The notes below the pieces were generated by a model, which saw only the letters and a list, made by a program, of their open reading frames with translations, had not been told where the DNA came from and made no database searches. 38,550 bases of DNA. Source: Sphingomonadaceae bacterium. GTDB lineage: Bacteria > Pseudomonadota > Alphaproteobacteria > Sphingomonadales > Sphingomonadaceae. The translations under genes and the position numbers were made by a program. Where the stretch lies: NCBI GenBank assembly GCA_016742125.1, contig JACVCM010000020.1, positions 1 through 38,550 of the forward strand. The letters run 5' to 3'. Of this stretch, positions 16,677-23,884 are shown piece after piece. How positions within the stretch are numbered: position 1 is the stretch's first letter; the number at the start of each line of letters is the position of its first letter.

Positions 16677-17575
16677 GGCAGGGGGACTCCTCTTGCGGCG
16701 ACAAGCACGCTATACCAGTCGGCGCGGGTCCATTGGATTTTGTAAGCGTCGGCGGCCTCGGCGATCCGTGCGGGGTTTTGTGAACCAACGATGGGTATCG
16801 GGCGCGCGGGATGTGCCATGATCCAGCTATAGGCAGCAGCAGTACGCGATACGTCGTGGGCTGCGGCAACGCCCGAGAGCGCGGCGGCAACATTCTGCTC
16901 GCGTTCGTTCTTCGGATCGCCGATGCGCCCGCCGCCCAAGGGTGACCAGGCGAGAACGGCCATGTCCATCGCGATGGCCTGATCCAGTTCGCCATTTTCG
17001 ATCGTCTCGATGCGTAAAGGCGAAAGTTCCGGCTGTGTCGAGACGATCGGCACGCTGCTGAAATGCGCCAGCGTCTGGATTTGCGCCTGTGTGAAGTTGG
17101 ATACGCCGAAAGCACGGACTTTGCCGGCCGCTACCGCTTCCTCAACCGTCCTGGCAATTTCCTGCGGGTGGGTAAGGACGTCAGGCCGATGGATTTGCCA
17201 CAGGTCGATCCGGTCGGTCTGCAACCGGACAAGACTCTCGTCGATGGCCTTGGCAAGATATTCAGCGCTGCTGTTATATGGGGTCGGCGGGATAATCCCC
17301 CCCTTTGTTGCCAGGACCATATTGTCGCGTAGTCCGGGTGCGTCGGCAAATACCCGCCCGAGCAATTCCTCTGCCTTGCCGAAACCCTCTTTGCCAAAGC
17401 CATATATGTCGGCTGTATCGAATAACGTAATGCCCGCCTCGAACGCCGCATCGATGGCGGCGCGGGCAGCGGACAACTCCAGCCCCGCAAAGCGCCACAT
17501 GCCCCATGCGATGGAGGAAATGTCGATGCCGCTCTTCCCCAAGCGGCGGGTCAGCGGCGGTTTGGTCAGTGTCAT
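16673..17575 (-). CDS. aldo/keto reductase, probable 6-oxo-glucose reductase (SmoB-like)
   Basis: A 300-aa NAD(P)H-dependent aldo/keto reductase. The catalytic tetrad is Asp53 and Tyr58 in FDTADIYGFG, Lys91 in LATKGG and His129 in WQIHRPD. The cofactor-binding region includes GVSNFTQAQ, SPLGGGRIG and IPIVGSQNPARI. The barrel is full length for the family. The 4-nt overlaps with both neighbours (regulator upstream, monooxygenase downstream) point to coupled translation. In the known sulfo-SMO pathway an enzyme of this family reduces 6-oxo-glucose to glucose, and I infer the same role here. From sequence alone it is only a general aldo/keto reductase. Confidence 0.82.
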   Translation of the reverse strand: MTLTKPPLTRRLGKSGIDISSIAWGMWRFAGLELSAARAAIDAAFEAGITLFDTADIYGFGKEGFGKAEELLGRVFADAPGLRDNMVLATKGGIIPPTPYNSSAEYLAKAIDESLVRLQTDRIDLWQIHRPDVLTHPQEIARTVEEAVAAGKVRAFGVSNFTQAQIQTLAHFSSVPIVSTQPELSPLRIETIENGELDQAIAMDMAVLAWSPLGGGRIGDPKNEREQNVAAALSGVAAAHDVSRTAAAYSWIMAHPARPIPIVGSQNPARIAEAADAYKIQWTRADWYSVLVAARGVPLP

Positions 17576-18603
17576 TTTTTGCTCTTCTTTGATGGTGGAG
17601 ACGTAGATTCGCGGATGATAAGTTCGTGCGGTAAGCGGCGGTGTTCGATCCCACCCTCGCCGAAAAGCAGGTCGGCACTGGTCGAAGCGAGGTCGCGTAC
17701 CGGCTGGCGAATGGTGGTGAGCGGCGGCCAGACAACACGGGCGAGGGTGGTGTCGTCGAAACCCGCGACCGATAGCTGATCGGGTACATCAAGCCCGCGC
17801 CTGTGCGCCACAGCAAGCACGCCCGAGGCCATATCGTCGTTCGAAGCGAAAATTGCGGTCGGCGGATGTTTGAGCGAAAGGAACTTTTCGGTCGCCGCCA
17901 CACCGCTTTCGAAATCGAACTCGCCCTGGGCGATCAGGTCCGGATCGACCGATATGCCGACCCGGCCCAGCGCACGCTCATAGCCGGCCTGTCGTTCGGC
18001 GCTCGCCATATGGTTGGGATGTCCGATGATGAAACCGATCCGCCTGTGGCCGATATTGATCAGGTGCGTGGTCATGTCGTCGGCCGCCTGACAATCGTCC
18101 ATGAATACCGAGCTGGTCAGTGCGTGATTGGTGCCCGGCGAAATGCGGACGAAGGGGATGTTCAGTGCTTCCAGCGCCGATAGAACCGGGGCACAATCGG
18201 TAACCGGCGAGGACAGTATAGCGCCATCGACATGCGTCTGCCGTACCATCCCGCGCACCTGTTCGCCGACATCGGGGTCGGCGACATCGACCGGTTGCGC
18301 AATCAGCCGCATGCCCTCCTCATGGCAGCGGTCCCAGCAGCCCTGCATTATCTGGTGCATATAATAGGGGCTGTGATTGTCGTAGATGAGTGCGATCTGG
18401 CCCGACTTGGTGCCCGCGAGAATGCGTGCCGCAATGCTGGGCGAAAAACCAAGTTCGGCCATCGCCGCATCGACCTTTTCCTTGGTCGCGGCGCTGACAT
18501 AGGGGTGGTTGTTGAGCACGCGGCTGACGGTCTTGACCGCCACACCTGCGAGTGTCGCCACATCCCTTATATTGGCGCGCATATTGGTATCCTTGGTGCT
18601 CAT
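17572..18603 (-). CDS. LacI-family transcriptional regulator of the sulfoquinovose operon
   Basis: A 343-aa regulator with an N-terminal LacI helix-turn-helix (about residues 11-32, IRDVATLAGVAVKTVSRVLN) and hinge helix (SPSIAARILAG). A periplasmic-binding-protein-like sugar domain follows, with typical FASNDDMASGVL and GFDDTTLARVVWPPLTTIRQP. It overlaps the sulfoquinovosidase gene by 4 nt upstream and the reductase gene by 4 nt downstream, so it is made together with the enzymes it probably controls. The inducer is likely sulfoquinovose or a product of it. A candidate operator lies at 20700-20720. Confidence 0.92.
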   Translation of the reverse strand: MSTKDTNMRANIRDVATLAGVAVKTVSRVLNNHPYVSAATKEKVDAAMAELGFSPSIAARILAGTKSGQIALIYDNHSPYYMHQIMQGCWDRCHEEGMRLIAQPVDVADPDVGEQVRGMVRQTHVDGAILSSPVTDCAPVLSALEALNIPFVRISPGTNHALTSSVFMDDCQAADDMTTHLINIGHRRIGFIIGHPNHMASAERQAGYERALGRVGISVDPDLIAQGEFDFESGVAATEKFLSLKHPPTAIFASNDDMASGVLAVAHRRGLDVPDQLSVAGFDDTTLARVVWPPLTTIRQPVRDLASTSADLLFGEGGIEHRRLPHELIIRESTSPPSKKSKK

Positions 18604-20633
18604 TTGCTGTCCCTGACATCTACGAGGCTGGCGAACAGACTGGCATATTCGCTGCCATCGCGCCAGAAGACCGGCGGCGAACCGATGGGCGCATCGACCG
18701 TGTGCCAGCCAGGCGCAAAATGCTTGCCGGTCCAGACATGCACCCAGTTCCCGTCGGGAAGATAGACGTTGCGGGTGACTGCACCTTCTTCAATGACCGG
18801 TGCAACCATCAAGTCGGCGCCGTACAGATACTGGTCCTGGATGGTGAAAGTCTCGCGATCCTCTGGATAATGCAGAAACAAGGCCCGCTGCGCCGGAAGG
18901 CCCGTTGCACTCGCCTCGTCGCACAGATGCCGTACCCAGGGCGCAAGCGCGGCATGAACACGGCTCCAGCGTACGAAACCGGACAGCAGTTCGGGCGTCG
19001 AATCAATCTGCAGATTGTCGTCGGGCCGGTTGCCCTCATGCGTGCGCATCACCGGCGTGAATGCGCCGAGCTCGTACCAGCGGAACATCAGCTCTTCGGT
19101 GCGCACATTGCCATGCAGGCTGGTATAGCCGCCGACGTCGGAGTGGCTGTAGGCGTTCCCCACCAGCCCCGCCGACAGCGCCGCAGTGATAACGGTGCCG
19201 ATGCCGTCATGCCGCGAAAAATCGACCGATTGGTCGCCTGCCCAGAGGAGGGGGCAATATCGCTGAACGCCCGTGAAGCCGGCGCGCATGAAGAACAGCG
19301 CGTCCCCCGTCCGCCCGCGTGAAGCAACTGCATCGGCATTGACCTTGGCCCAATGCACCGGCCAGCGATTATGCTCCTCCATCGGGTCGCCGTTATGGAG
19401 CCGCAGATCGACCGGCAGATATTCGCCGAAATCCGCCATCCAGCCGTCCAGCCCGAAATCGAGCATCTGCTTGCCGATGATTTCCTCGGAAAACCATACG
19501 GCAGCAGCCGGATTGGTGAAGTCCACCACACCGGCATCGAACTCGCCGAAATCGACCGCATAAGGCTCGTCGCTGTCGAGCTTGCGTGCGAGATGACCCA
19601 GCCGCGCAGCCTCCCCATATTGCGGGCCATCGACCGCGAGATAGGGGTTCACATAGCCAAGAAAACGAATACCGCGCGCTTTCAGTTCAGCAATTCTTGC
19701 CGGCAAATCCGGATAACGCTCCGCATTCCATTGCCAGTCCCAAAACAGCCGCCGCCCGAAGCTTGTCTGGCGAATGCCAACCCAGTCCTCGCACCAAAGG
19801 CCGGAGACAGCGGCTCCGGCTGCGATGATTTTCTCCAGTCGCGCAAAACTGTTTGTGCCGTCTTTCAGGCCGACAATAGCTCCACCGATGGCCCAGTCAG
19901 GCAAAGCGGATTTGGTCCACGAAGCATGAGGAATTTTCCTGACGAGTTCGGCAGGCGTATCTGCCACGTGCAATTCGATGACGACAGACTTATGCCAAAC
20001 CGACAACCCGTGGCGATTGCTGTCGGTGAAATCTATTTCGCTATAGCTGCCACCAAGCAGTTGCGCCGAATAGCCGCGTGACGACAGAAAGGTCGGCTCG
20101 GGATAATTAGTGGTCCAGTAGTCGCCGCCTGCAAACGAACCGTCTGCGCTGACGGCGTCGGTTAGTGGGGTTCCGGGCTCCCGACCTACTCCCGGCTCGC
20201 TCGTCCAAATCGGAAAGCGCCGCCCGTTCAAGGCAAGGTAACTCATCTGCTCCCCGCCTCCCCAGACATACTCGTCCGCTTCGGCAAATAGGTCGATATG
20301 GATTCGGTCAAAACCGTCTTCCAGCGCGCGAACAATGAAGACCGCGGACTGCGAATCATCTTCAACGACGCAATCGATCGCTAAAATAGCGTTCCCGGTG
20401 GCGCTGTCTGAAAGTCCGAACTGTTTACCAGGATAAGGCACGACATATCGCAACGCCCGCTCATCCGTCGGCGCATCCTCCAACCGGAAATTCCCGCGCA
20501 CCATCGTCACCGTCGGATTGCCCTTCGCGATACGGAAGGCGGGTGCATCGACGCGGTGGCGCAATATCACGCGGTCGCCGAGCAGCAGGTCGAACCCGTC
20601 ATCCTTTGCTTCGAACCTTGCGGTCACGGCCAT
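18600..20633 (-). CDS. sulfoquinovosidase, glycoside hydrolase family 31 (YihQ/SmoI-like)
   Basis: A 677-aa GH31 enzyme (E. coli YihQ 678 aa) that releases sulfoquinovose from sulfoquinovosyl glycerol or diacylglycerol. The catalytic nucleophile is Asp401 in GWMADFGEYLP and the acid/base Asp467 in WAGDQSVDF. The five residues that read the sulfonate group are all present as the KERWY variant: Lys257 (VGLKDG), Glu282 (WCEDW), Arg295 and Trp298 (RRLFWDW), Tyr503 (DVGGYTSL). They sit 4-6 positions from the QQRWY set of YihQ, so this is not a generic alpha-glucosidase. No signal peptide is seen, so it is probably cytoplasmic. The ATG at 20633 directly abuts AAAGAGG; the GTG at 20627 has 6-nt spacing and may be the true start. 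It is first in the operon. Confidence 0.92.
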   Translation of the reverse strand: MAVTARFEAKDDGFDLLLGDRVILRHRVDAPAFRIAKGNPTVTMVRGNFRLEDAPTDERALRYVVPYPGKQFGLSDSATGNAILAIDCVVEDDSQSAVFIVRALEDGFDRIHIDLFAEADEYVWGGGEQMSYLALNGRRFPIWTSEPGVGREPGTPLTDAVSADGSFAGGDYWTTNYPEPTFLSSRGYSAQLLGGSYSEIDFTDSNRHGLSVWHKSVVIELHVADTPAELVRKIPHASWTKSALPDWAIGGAIVGLKDGTNSFARLEKIIAAGAAVSGLWCEDWVGIRQTSFGRRLFWDWQWNAERYPDLPARIAELKARGIRFLGYVNPYLAVDGPQYGEAARLGHLARKLDSDEPYAVDFGEFDAGVVDFTNPAAAVWFSEEIIGKQMLDFGLDGWMADFGEYLPVDLRLHNGDPMEEHNRWPVHWAKVNADAVASRGRTGDALFFMRAGFTGVQRYCPLLWAGDQSVDFSRHDGIGTVITAALSAGLVGNAYSHSDVGGYTSLHGNVRTEELMFRWYELGAFTPVMRTHEGNRPDDNLQIDSTPELLSGFVRWSRVHAALAPWVRHLCDEASATGLPAQRALFLHYPEDRETFTIQDQYLYGADLMVAPVIEEGAVTRNVYLPDGNWVHVWTGKHFAPGWHTVDAPIGSPPVFWRDGSEYASLFASLVDVRDSK

Positions 20634-20696
20634 CCTCTTTGACTGCTATCTGCCGGGCTATGGCAACAATGCCACAGTTTCCAGCGAAATGATGCG

Positions 20697-20728
20697 ACTA
20701 TATGACACCGCTAGACATATCGAGTCAA
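20697..20728 (-). promoter_or_regulatory. predicted promoter of the sulfoquinovose operon
   Basis: On the minus strand TTGACT (20728-20723) is a good -35 element. A TATAGT (20702-20697) is 20 nt downstream; TCATAT is at a 17-nt spacing instead. Transcription would start about 55-60 nt before the sulfoquinovosidase start. The spacing is longer than ideal, so the -10 assignment is uncertain. Confidence 0.5.
20700..20720. promoter_or_regulatory. candidate LacI-type operator
   Basis: A 21-bp imperfect palindrome with outer arms ATATG (20700-20704) and CATAT (20716-20720), a C conserved two bases further in on each arm, and a central CG-containing core ACCGCTAG. It overlaps the promoter predicted for the sulfoquinovosidase operon, between its -35 and -10 elements. 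That position would let a bound LacI-type protein block RNA polymerase. Confidence 0.55.
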
Positions 20729-20757
20729 TCTGGTTAGGAGTTGTCCGCTAATCGACG

Positions 20758-20822
20758 GTTTAACTCACCATAGCTTTTCTTGCTTGCCATAACTCAAGTA
20801 AATTAGTTGAGAAGTGAGTAAC
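20758..20822. promoter_or_regulatory. cluster of ACTCA/TGAGT inverted elements upstream of the receptor gene
   Basis: Between the operator and the receptor start, CTCAA (20793-20797) and TTGAG (20807-20811) form an inverted repeat. It is enclosed by an outer pair, AACTCAC (20762-20768) and GTGAGT (20814-20819). The four ACTCA-like units could be binding sites for a second regulator or fold as a 5' leader stem ahead of the GGGAGG site (20831-20836). Confidence 0.4.
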
Positions 20823-20842
20823 CGAATTTAGGGAGGTTCATC

Positions 20843-23185
20843 ATGCAAGTTTTAAAGTTCAATCCGGTCCGCGCGGCATTGCTCGGCAGCAGCGCAATTG
20901 CACTCGGCATAAGCTCGCCTGCGATGGCTCAGATTGAGGAAATCGTCGTCACCGCACAAAAGGTTGAAGAAAATGTGCAGGATGTGCCGATCTCCATCAC
21001 CGCAGTTTCCGGCGACGCGCTGACCGCCGCTGGCACAACCAGTCTTGAAAATCTCGGCCAGCTTGTGCCGTCGGTCACCTTCCGCAAGGGCACGACCAAC
21101 GCCAACTCGGCGGTCGTTCTGCGCGGCGTCGGCACCATCTCTTTTTCGATTGCGGCTGAACCCAGTGTTTCAACCGTGGTCGACGGCGTCGTGCTCAGCC
21201 GTTCGGGTCAGGCCTTTGCCGATCTCGTCGAAATCGACCGCCTTGAAGTTCTGCGCGGGCCACAGGGCACATTGTTCGGCAAAAATGCGTCGGCCGGCCT
21301 TATTAATGTGGTGTCGAAAGGCGGCGCAGACACACTCGAAGGTGAAGTGACTGTCGAGGGTTATGAAGGCGACGAATACAAGATTCGCGGTACGCTCGCA
21401 GGACCGATTGCCGAAAACCTGGGTTTCCGCGTCAACGGCTTTTACGGCTCCTATGATGGCAACATCACAAACATTTTTGGTGGCGAGCGCGAGAAGATCA
21501 ACGGATATGAGCATATCGGTTTCCGCGGCCTGCTCGACTTCGATAATGGTCCCGCGCGGATCAAGATCATTGCCGACTATTATGAAGCCGACGACGATTG
21601 CTGTGGCGAAGCCACCGGCGTGTCACGCGGCGCGGTGTTGAATGCCGAATTGAATCTGCCGCTGGGCGTATCTCAGGGCGAAAACCAGCGGTTCGTGAAC
21701 CACAATCTGGTAACCCAGTCGAACGACCGGCAATGGGGCATCACTGTCAACGCGGATTTTGATGTCTTCAGCGACCACACGCTTAGCGCGATTTACGGCT
21801 ATCGCAACTGGAACAACGAAGAAATCCGCGAAGGCGATTTCCTGCCGCGCCCCGTTGTCGGCACGCCGCAGGTCCATGACCGAGGCTTTGTCGAAACCGA
21901 CCAAAGCTCGCTGGAATTGCGGCTCGCATCGGACCAGAGCAAGGCGTTCAAATATCAGGTTGGCGGCTTCTACTGGCGGTCTGAAAACACGCAGACGGTC
22001 ACGCGCAATGCCATTGCATGCTTGACCTCCAGCCTGCCGGCCGATCCCCGGACAGGCGCGGTCCCCTGCAATTTGCAGAACAACGCCACCACTTTCTATC
22101 CTACGGCCACCTCCGACAGTCTCGTCGATATCGAAAACTATGCGGTTTTCGGTCAGGCAACTTATGACTTCACCGATTGGATCGGCCTTACTGTCGGTCT
22201 ACGCTACACGCATGACTCGATCGACTACGCGCATCGTCGTTTCCCTGCGCGCAATGCAACCACCGGGCTGCCGGTGACGGGTACGATCCTTAATGGGACG
22301 CTGCTCAACTCAAACCCTGCGGGTGGCCTTACAACTGCCAATCCCCCCGGCAACGGGACGGTTCTTTCAACAGGCAGTTCAAGCAACAACAATATTTCCG
22401 GCAAGGCGGTGCTGACGGTAAAGCCGTCCGACGACTTGCTTCTCTACGGAAGCTACACGCGCGGGTACAAAGGTCCGGCCTTCAACGTCTTTTTCAATCA
22501 CACGGCGCCGAATAATGCGGTTCCGATTGATGAAGAGACTTCCGACGCATTTGAGCTGGGTCTGAAAAGCCGTTTCGCCGATAACCGCATTCAAGTGAAT
22601 GCTGCGGCTTTCCAAATGACTTACGATGGTTTCCAGGCGAACAACTTCGTACTGCTAAATGGTGGAACTATCAGCAACCTGACCAATGCAGGCCAAGTTC
22701 GCAGTACCGGGTTTGAGGTGGACATCTTGGCCAACCCGGTGGACGGCCTCGACCTGTTTGCGAATACTGCTTACGCTGATGCGAAGGTCCGCCGGTTCAA
22801 TCCCAATCCTTTGACCAACGCACCTGACGCGCGCAACGGCACCAAATTGCCGTTGGCGCCCGAATGGAGTTGGAATATCGGTGCGGCTTACGAAACGCCG
22901 TTCACTGCTTTCGGATCGGACTTCAAGGTTTACGTCCGTACCGCCTACAATCATGTCGGCAAGCAGTTTTCTGATTTGGGTGAGGGAGGCCCGATCGACA
23001 GTTATGGTCTGTGGAATGCCAGCGTCGGCTATTCGGATGCCGACGATAACTGGCGCCTGACCTTCATGATGCGCAACATTACCGATGAAAGCTATGTCTT
23101 GCTGAATACGGGTAACGGTGTCCGCTTGCATATCCCGCGCGACGCGGATCGGTATATGGGGGCGAGCCTGCGCTTCCGCTTCTGA
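20843..23185 (+). CDS. TonB-dependent outer-membrane receptor, probable sulfoquinovose-glycoside uptake
   Basis: A 780-aa TonB-dependent receptor with signal peptide ending SSPAMAQ, followed by a TonB box (EEIVVTAQ), a plug domain (about 50-165, with LEVLRGPQGTLFGKNASAGLINVV) and a 22-strand-type barrel ending in the aromatic C-terminal motif ASLRFRF. GGGAGG lies 6 nt before the ATG. It is divergent from the sulfoquinovosidase operon across a 209-bp control region with a LacI-type operator, so I infer it carries sulfoquinovosyl glycerol or a related glycoside across the outer membrane. From sequence alone the ligand is unknown; receptors of this size also carry siderophores and other sugars. 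Confidence 0.88.
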   Translation: MQVLKFNPVRAALLGSSAIALGISSPAMAQIEEIVVTAQKVEENVQDVPISITAVSGDALTAAGTTSLENLGQLVPSVTFRKGTTNANSAVVLRGVGTISFSIAAEPSVSTVVDGVVLSRSGQAFADLVEIDRLEVLRGPQGTLFGKNASAGLINVVSKGGADTLEGEVTVEGYEGDEYKIRGTLAGPIAENLGFRVNGFYGSYDGNITNIFGGEREKINGYEHIGFRGLLDFDNGPARIKIIADYYEADDDCCGEATGVSRGAVLNAELNLPLGVSQGENQRFVNHNLVTQSNDRQWGITVNADFDVFSDHTLSAIYGYRNWNNEEIREGDFLPRPVVGTPQVHDRGFVETDQSSLELRLASDQSKAFKYQVGGFYWRSENTQTVTRNAIACLTSSLPADPRTGAVPCNLQNNATTFYPTATSDSLVDIENYAVFGQATYDFTDWIGLTVGLRYTHDSIDYAHRRFPARNATTGLPVTGTILNGTLLNSNPAGGLTTANPPGNGTVLSTGSSSNNNISGKAVLTVKPSDDLLLYGSYTRGYKGPAFNVFFNHTAPNNAVPIDEETSDAFELGLKSRFADNRIQVNAAAFQMTYDGFQANNFVLLNGGTISNLTNAGQVRSTGFEVDILANPVDGLDLFANTAYADAKVRRFNPNPLTNAPDARNGTKLPLAPEWSWNIGAAYETPFTAFGSDFKVYVRTAYNHVGKQFSDLGEGGPIDSYGLWNASVGYSDADDNWRLTFMMRNITDESYVLLNTGNGVRLHIPRDADRYMGASLRFRF

Positions 23186-23211
23186 TACAGCGAATATAGT
23201 CGCATCGACTG

Positions 23212-23246
23212 GGCTGGGATCCGCAAGGAGCCTGGCCCTTTTCTTT
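23212..23246 (+). terminator. rho-independent terminator of the receptor gene
   Basis: GGCTGGGATCC and GGAGCCTGGCC pair over 11 positions, with two G-T wobbles and one mismatch, around a GCAA loop. The stem is followed by CTTTTCTTTTT. It lies 27 nt after the receptor stop. The following 220 nt (23247-23466) show no gene or clear signal. Confidence 0.75.
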
Positions 23247-23466
23247 TTCGTTCAGTGGAAGGTAAGCCAGGACGGGCGGTGCGAGACCAGTAGCAGACCA
23301 CCCGTCCTTGCTTGAGTGGGTGTTGAACATGAAGATATATGCACCGGCCATGCCAGTTTTCAAACAGAATTAAGTTTCAATGCCTTAGCTGGTTATCGGC
23401 ACGTTAACCCAATTCCTTCCTGTAAAGAAGTTCGACAAAAAGCTGACGGGTGCGGACAAACGACGT

Positions 23467-23502
23467 TTACATCTGTAATCGAATCGACTACGGCTGTAGT
23501 CG
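23467..23502. promoter_or_regulatory. tandem BlaI/MecI-type operators
   Basis: Two palindromes lie just before the repressor start: TTACATCTGTAA (23467-23478, arms TTACA/TGTAA) and CGACTAC-GGCT-GTAGTCG (23485-23502, perfect 7-bp arms). Both carry the TAC...GTA core expected for BlaI/MecI repressors. Their centres are 21 bp apart, about two helical turns. The second overlaps the ribosome binding site (GGAG at 23502), so binding would repress the repressor and its partner. Confidence 0.65.
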
Positions 23503-23512
23503 GAGAATGCGA

Positions 23513-23884
23513 ATGAGTCTGGAACGTATCAGCGATGCCGAGCTGACTATTATGGAAATTTTGTGGGAGCAGGCACCGCTTACCGCGACAGATGTCGCCG
23601 CGCGCTTACCCAACGACCGCGACTGGTCGCTGCCCACGGTGAAGACCCTGCTGTCGCGGCTGCTTGCCAAAGCGGCGGTCGAACATAGGGCCGATGGTCG
23701 CCGCTTTCTCTATTCGCCGCTCGTCGAGCGCGAAGATTATGTCACTCATGAATCCAAACGGCTGGTCGACCGGTTGTTCGGGGGCAAATTCATGCCGCTG
23801 GTTGCGCATCTCGCAGAGCAGGAAAAGCTGAGCGATGCCGACATCAGCGAGATCGAGAAATTGCTGAGGGAGATGAAATCATGA
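23513..23884 (+). CDS. BlaI/MecI/CopY-family transcriptional repressor
   Basis: A 123-aa winged-helix repressor (MSLERISDAELTIMEILWEQ...) with the family recognition region WSLPTVKTLLSRLLAKAAVEH and wing RADGRRFLYSP, followed by a C-terminal dimerisation helix. I chose the ATG at 23513 because GGAG ends 7 nt upstream; an ATG at 23507 is too close and the frame opening at 23450 lies within the operators. It overlaps the M56 peptidase gene by 4 nt, the usual blaI-blaR1 arrangement in which the membrane peptidase inactivates the repressor. No beta-lactamase lies in the window, so regulation of resistance should not be assumed. Confidence 0.92.
   Translation: MSLERISDAELTIMEILWEQAPLTATDVAARLPNDRDWSLPTVKTLLSRLLAKAAVEHRADGRRFLYSPLVEREDYVTHESKRLVDRLFGGKFMPLVAHLAEQEKLSDADISEIEKLLREMKS

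Noticed and set aside
18600..20633. Generic alpha-glucosidase annotation
   Set aside because: The enzyme is GH31, but the KERWY residues and the operon partners favour a sulfoquinovosidase.
20843..23185. Siderophore receptor
   Set aside because: The receptor fold alone would allow it, but no siderophore genes or Fur-like site are evident, and the gene shares a control region with the sulfoquinovose operon.
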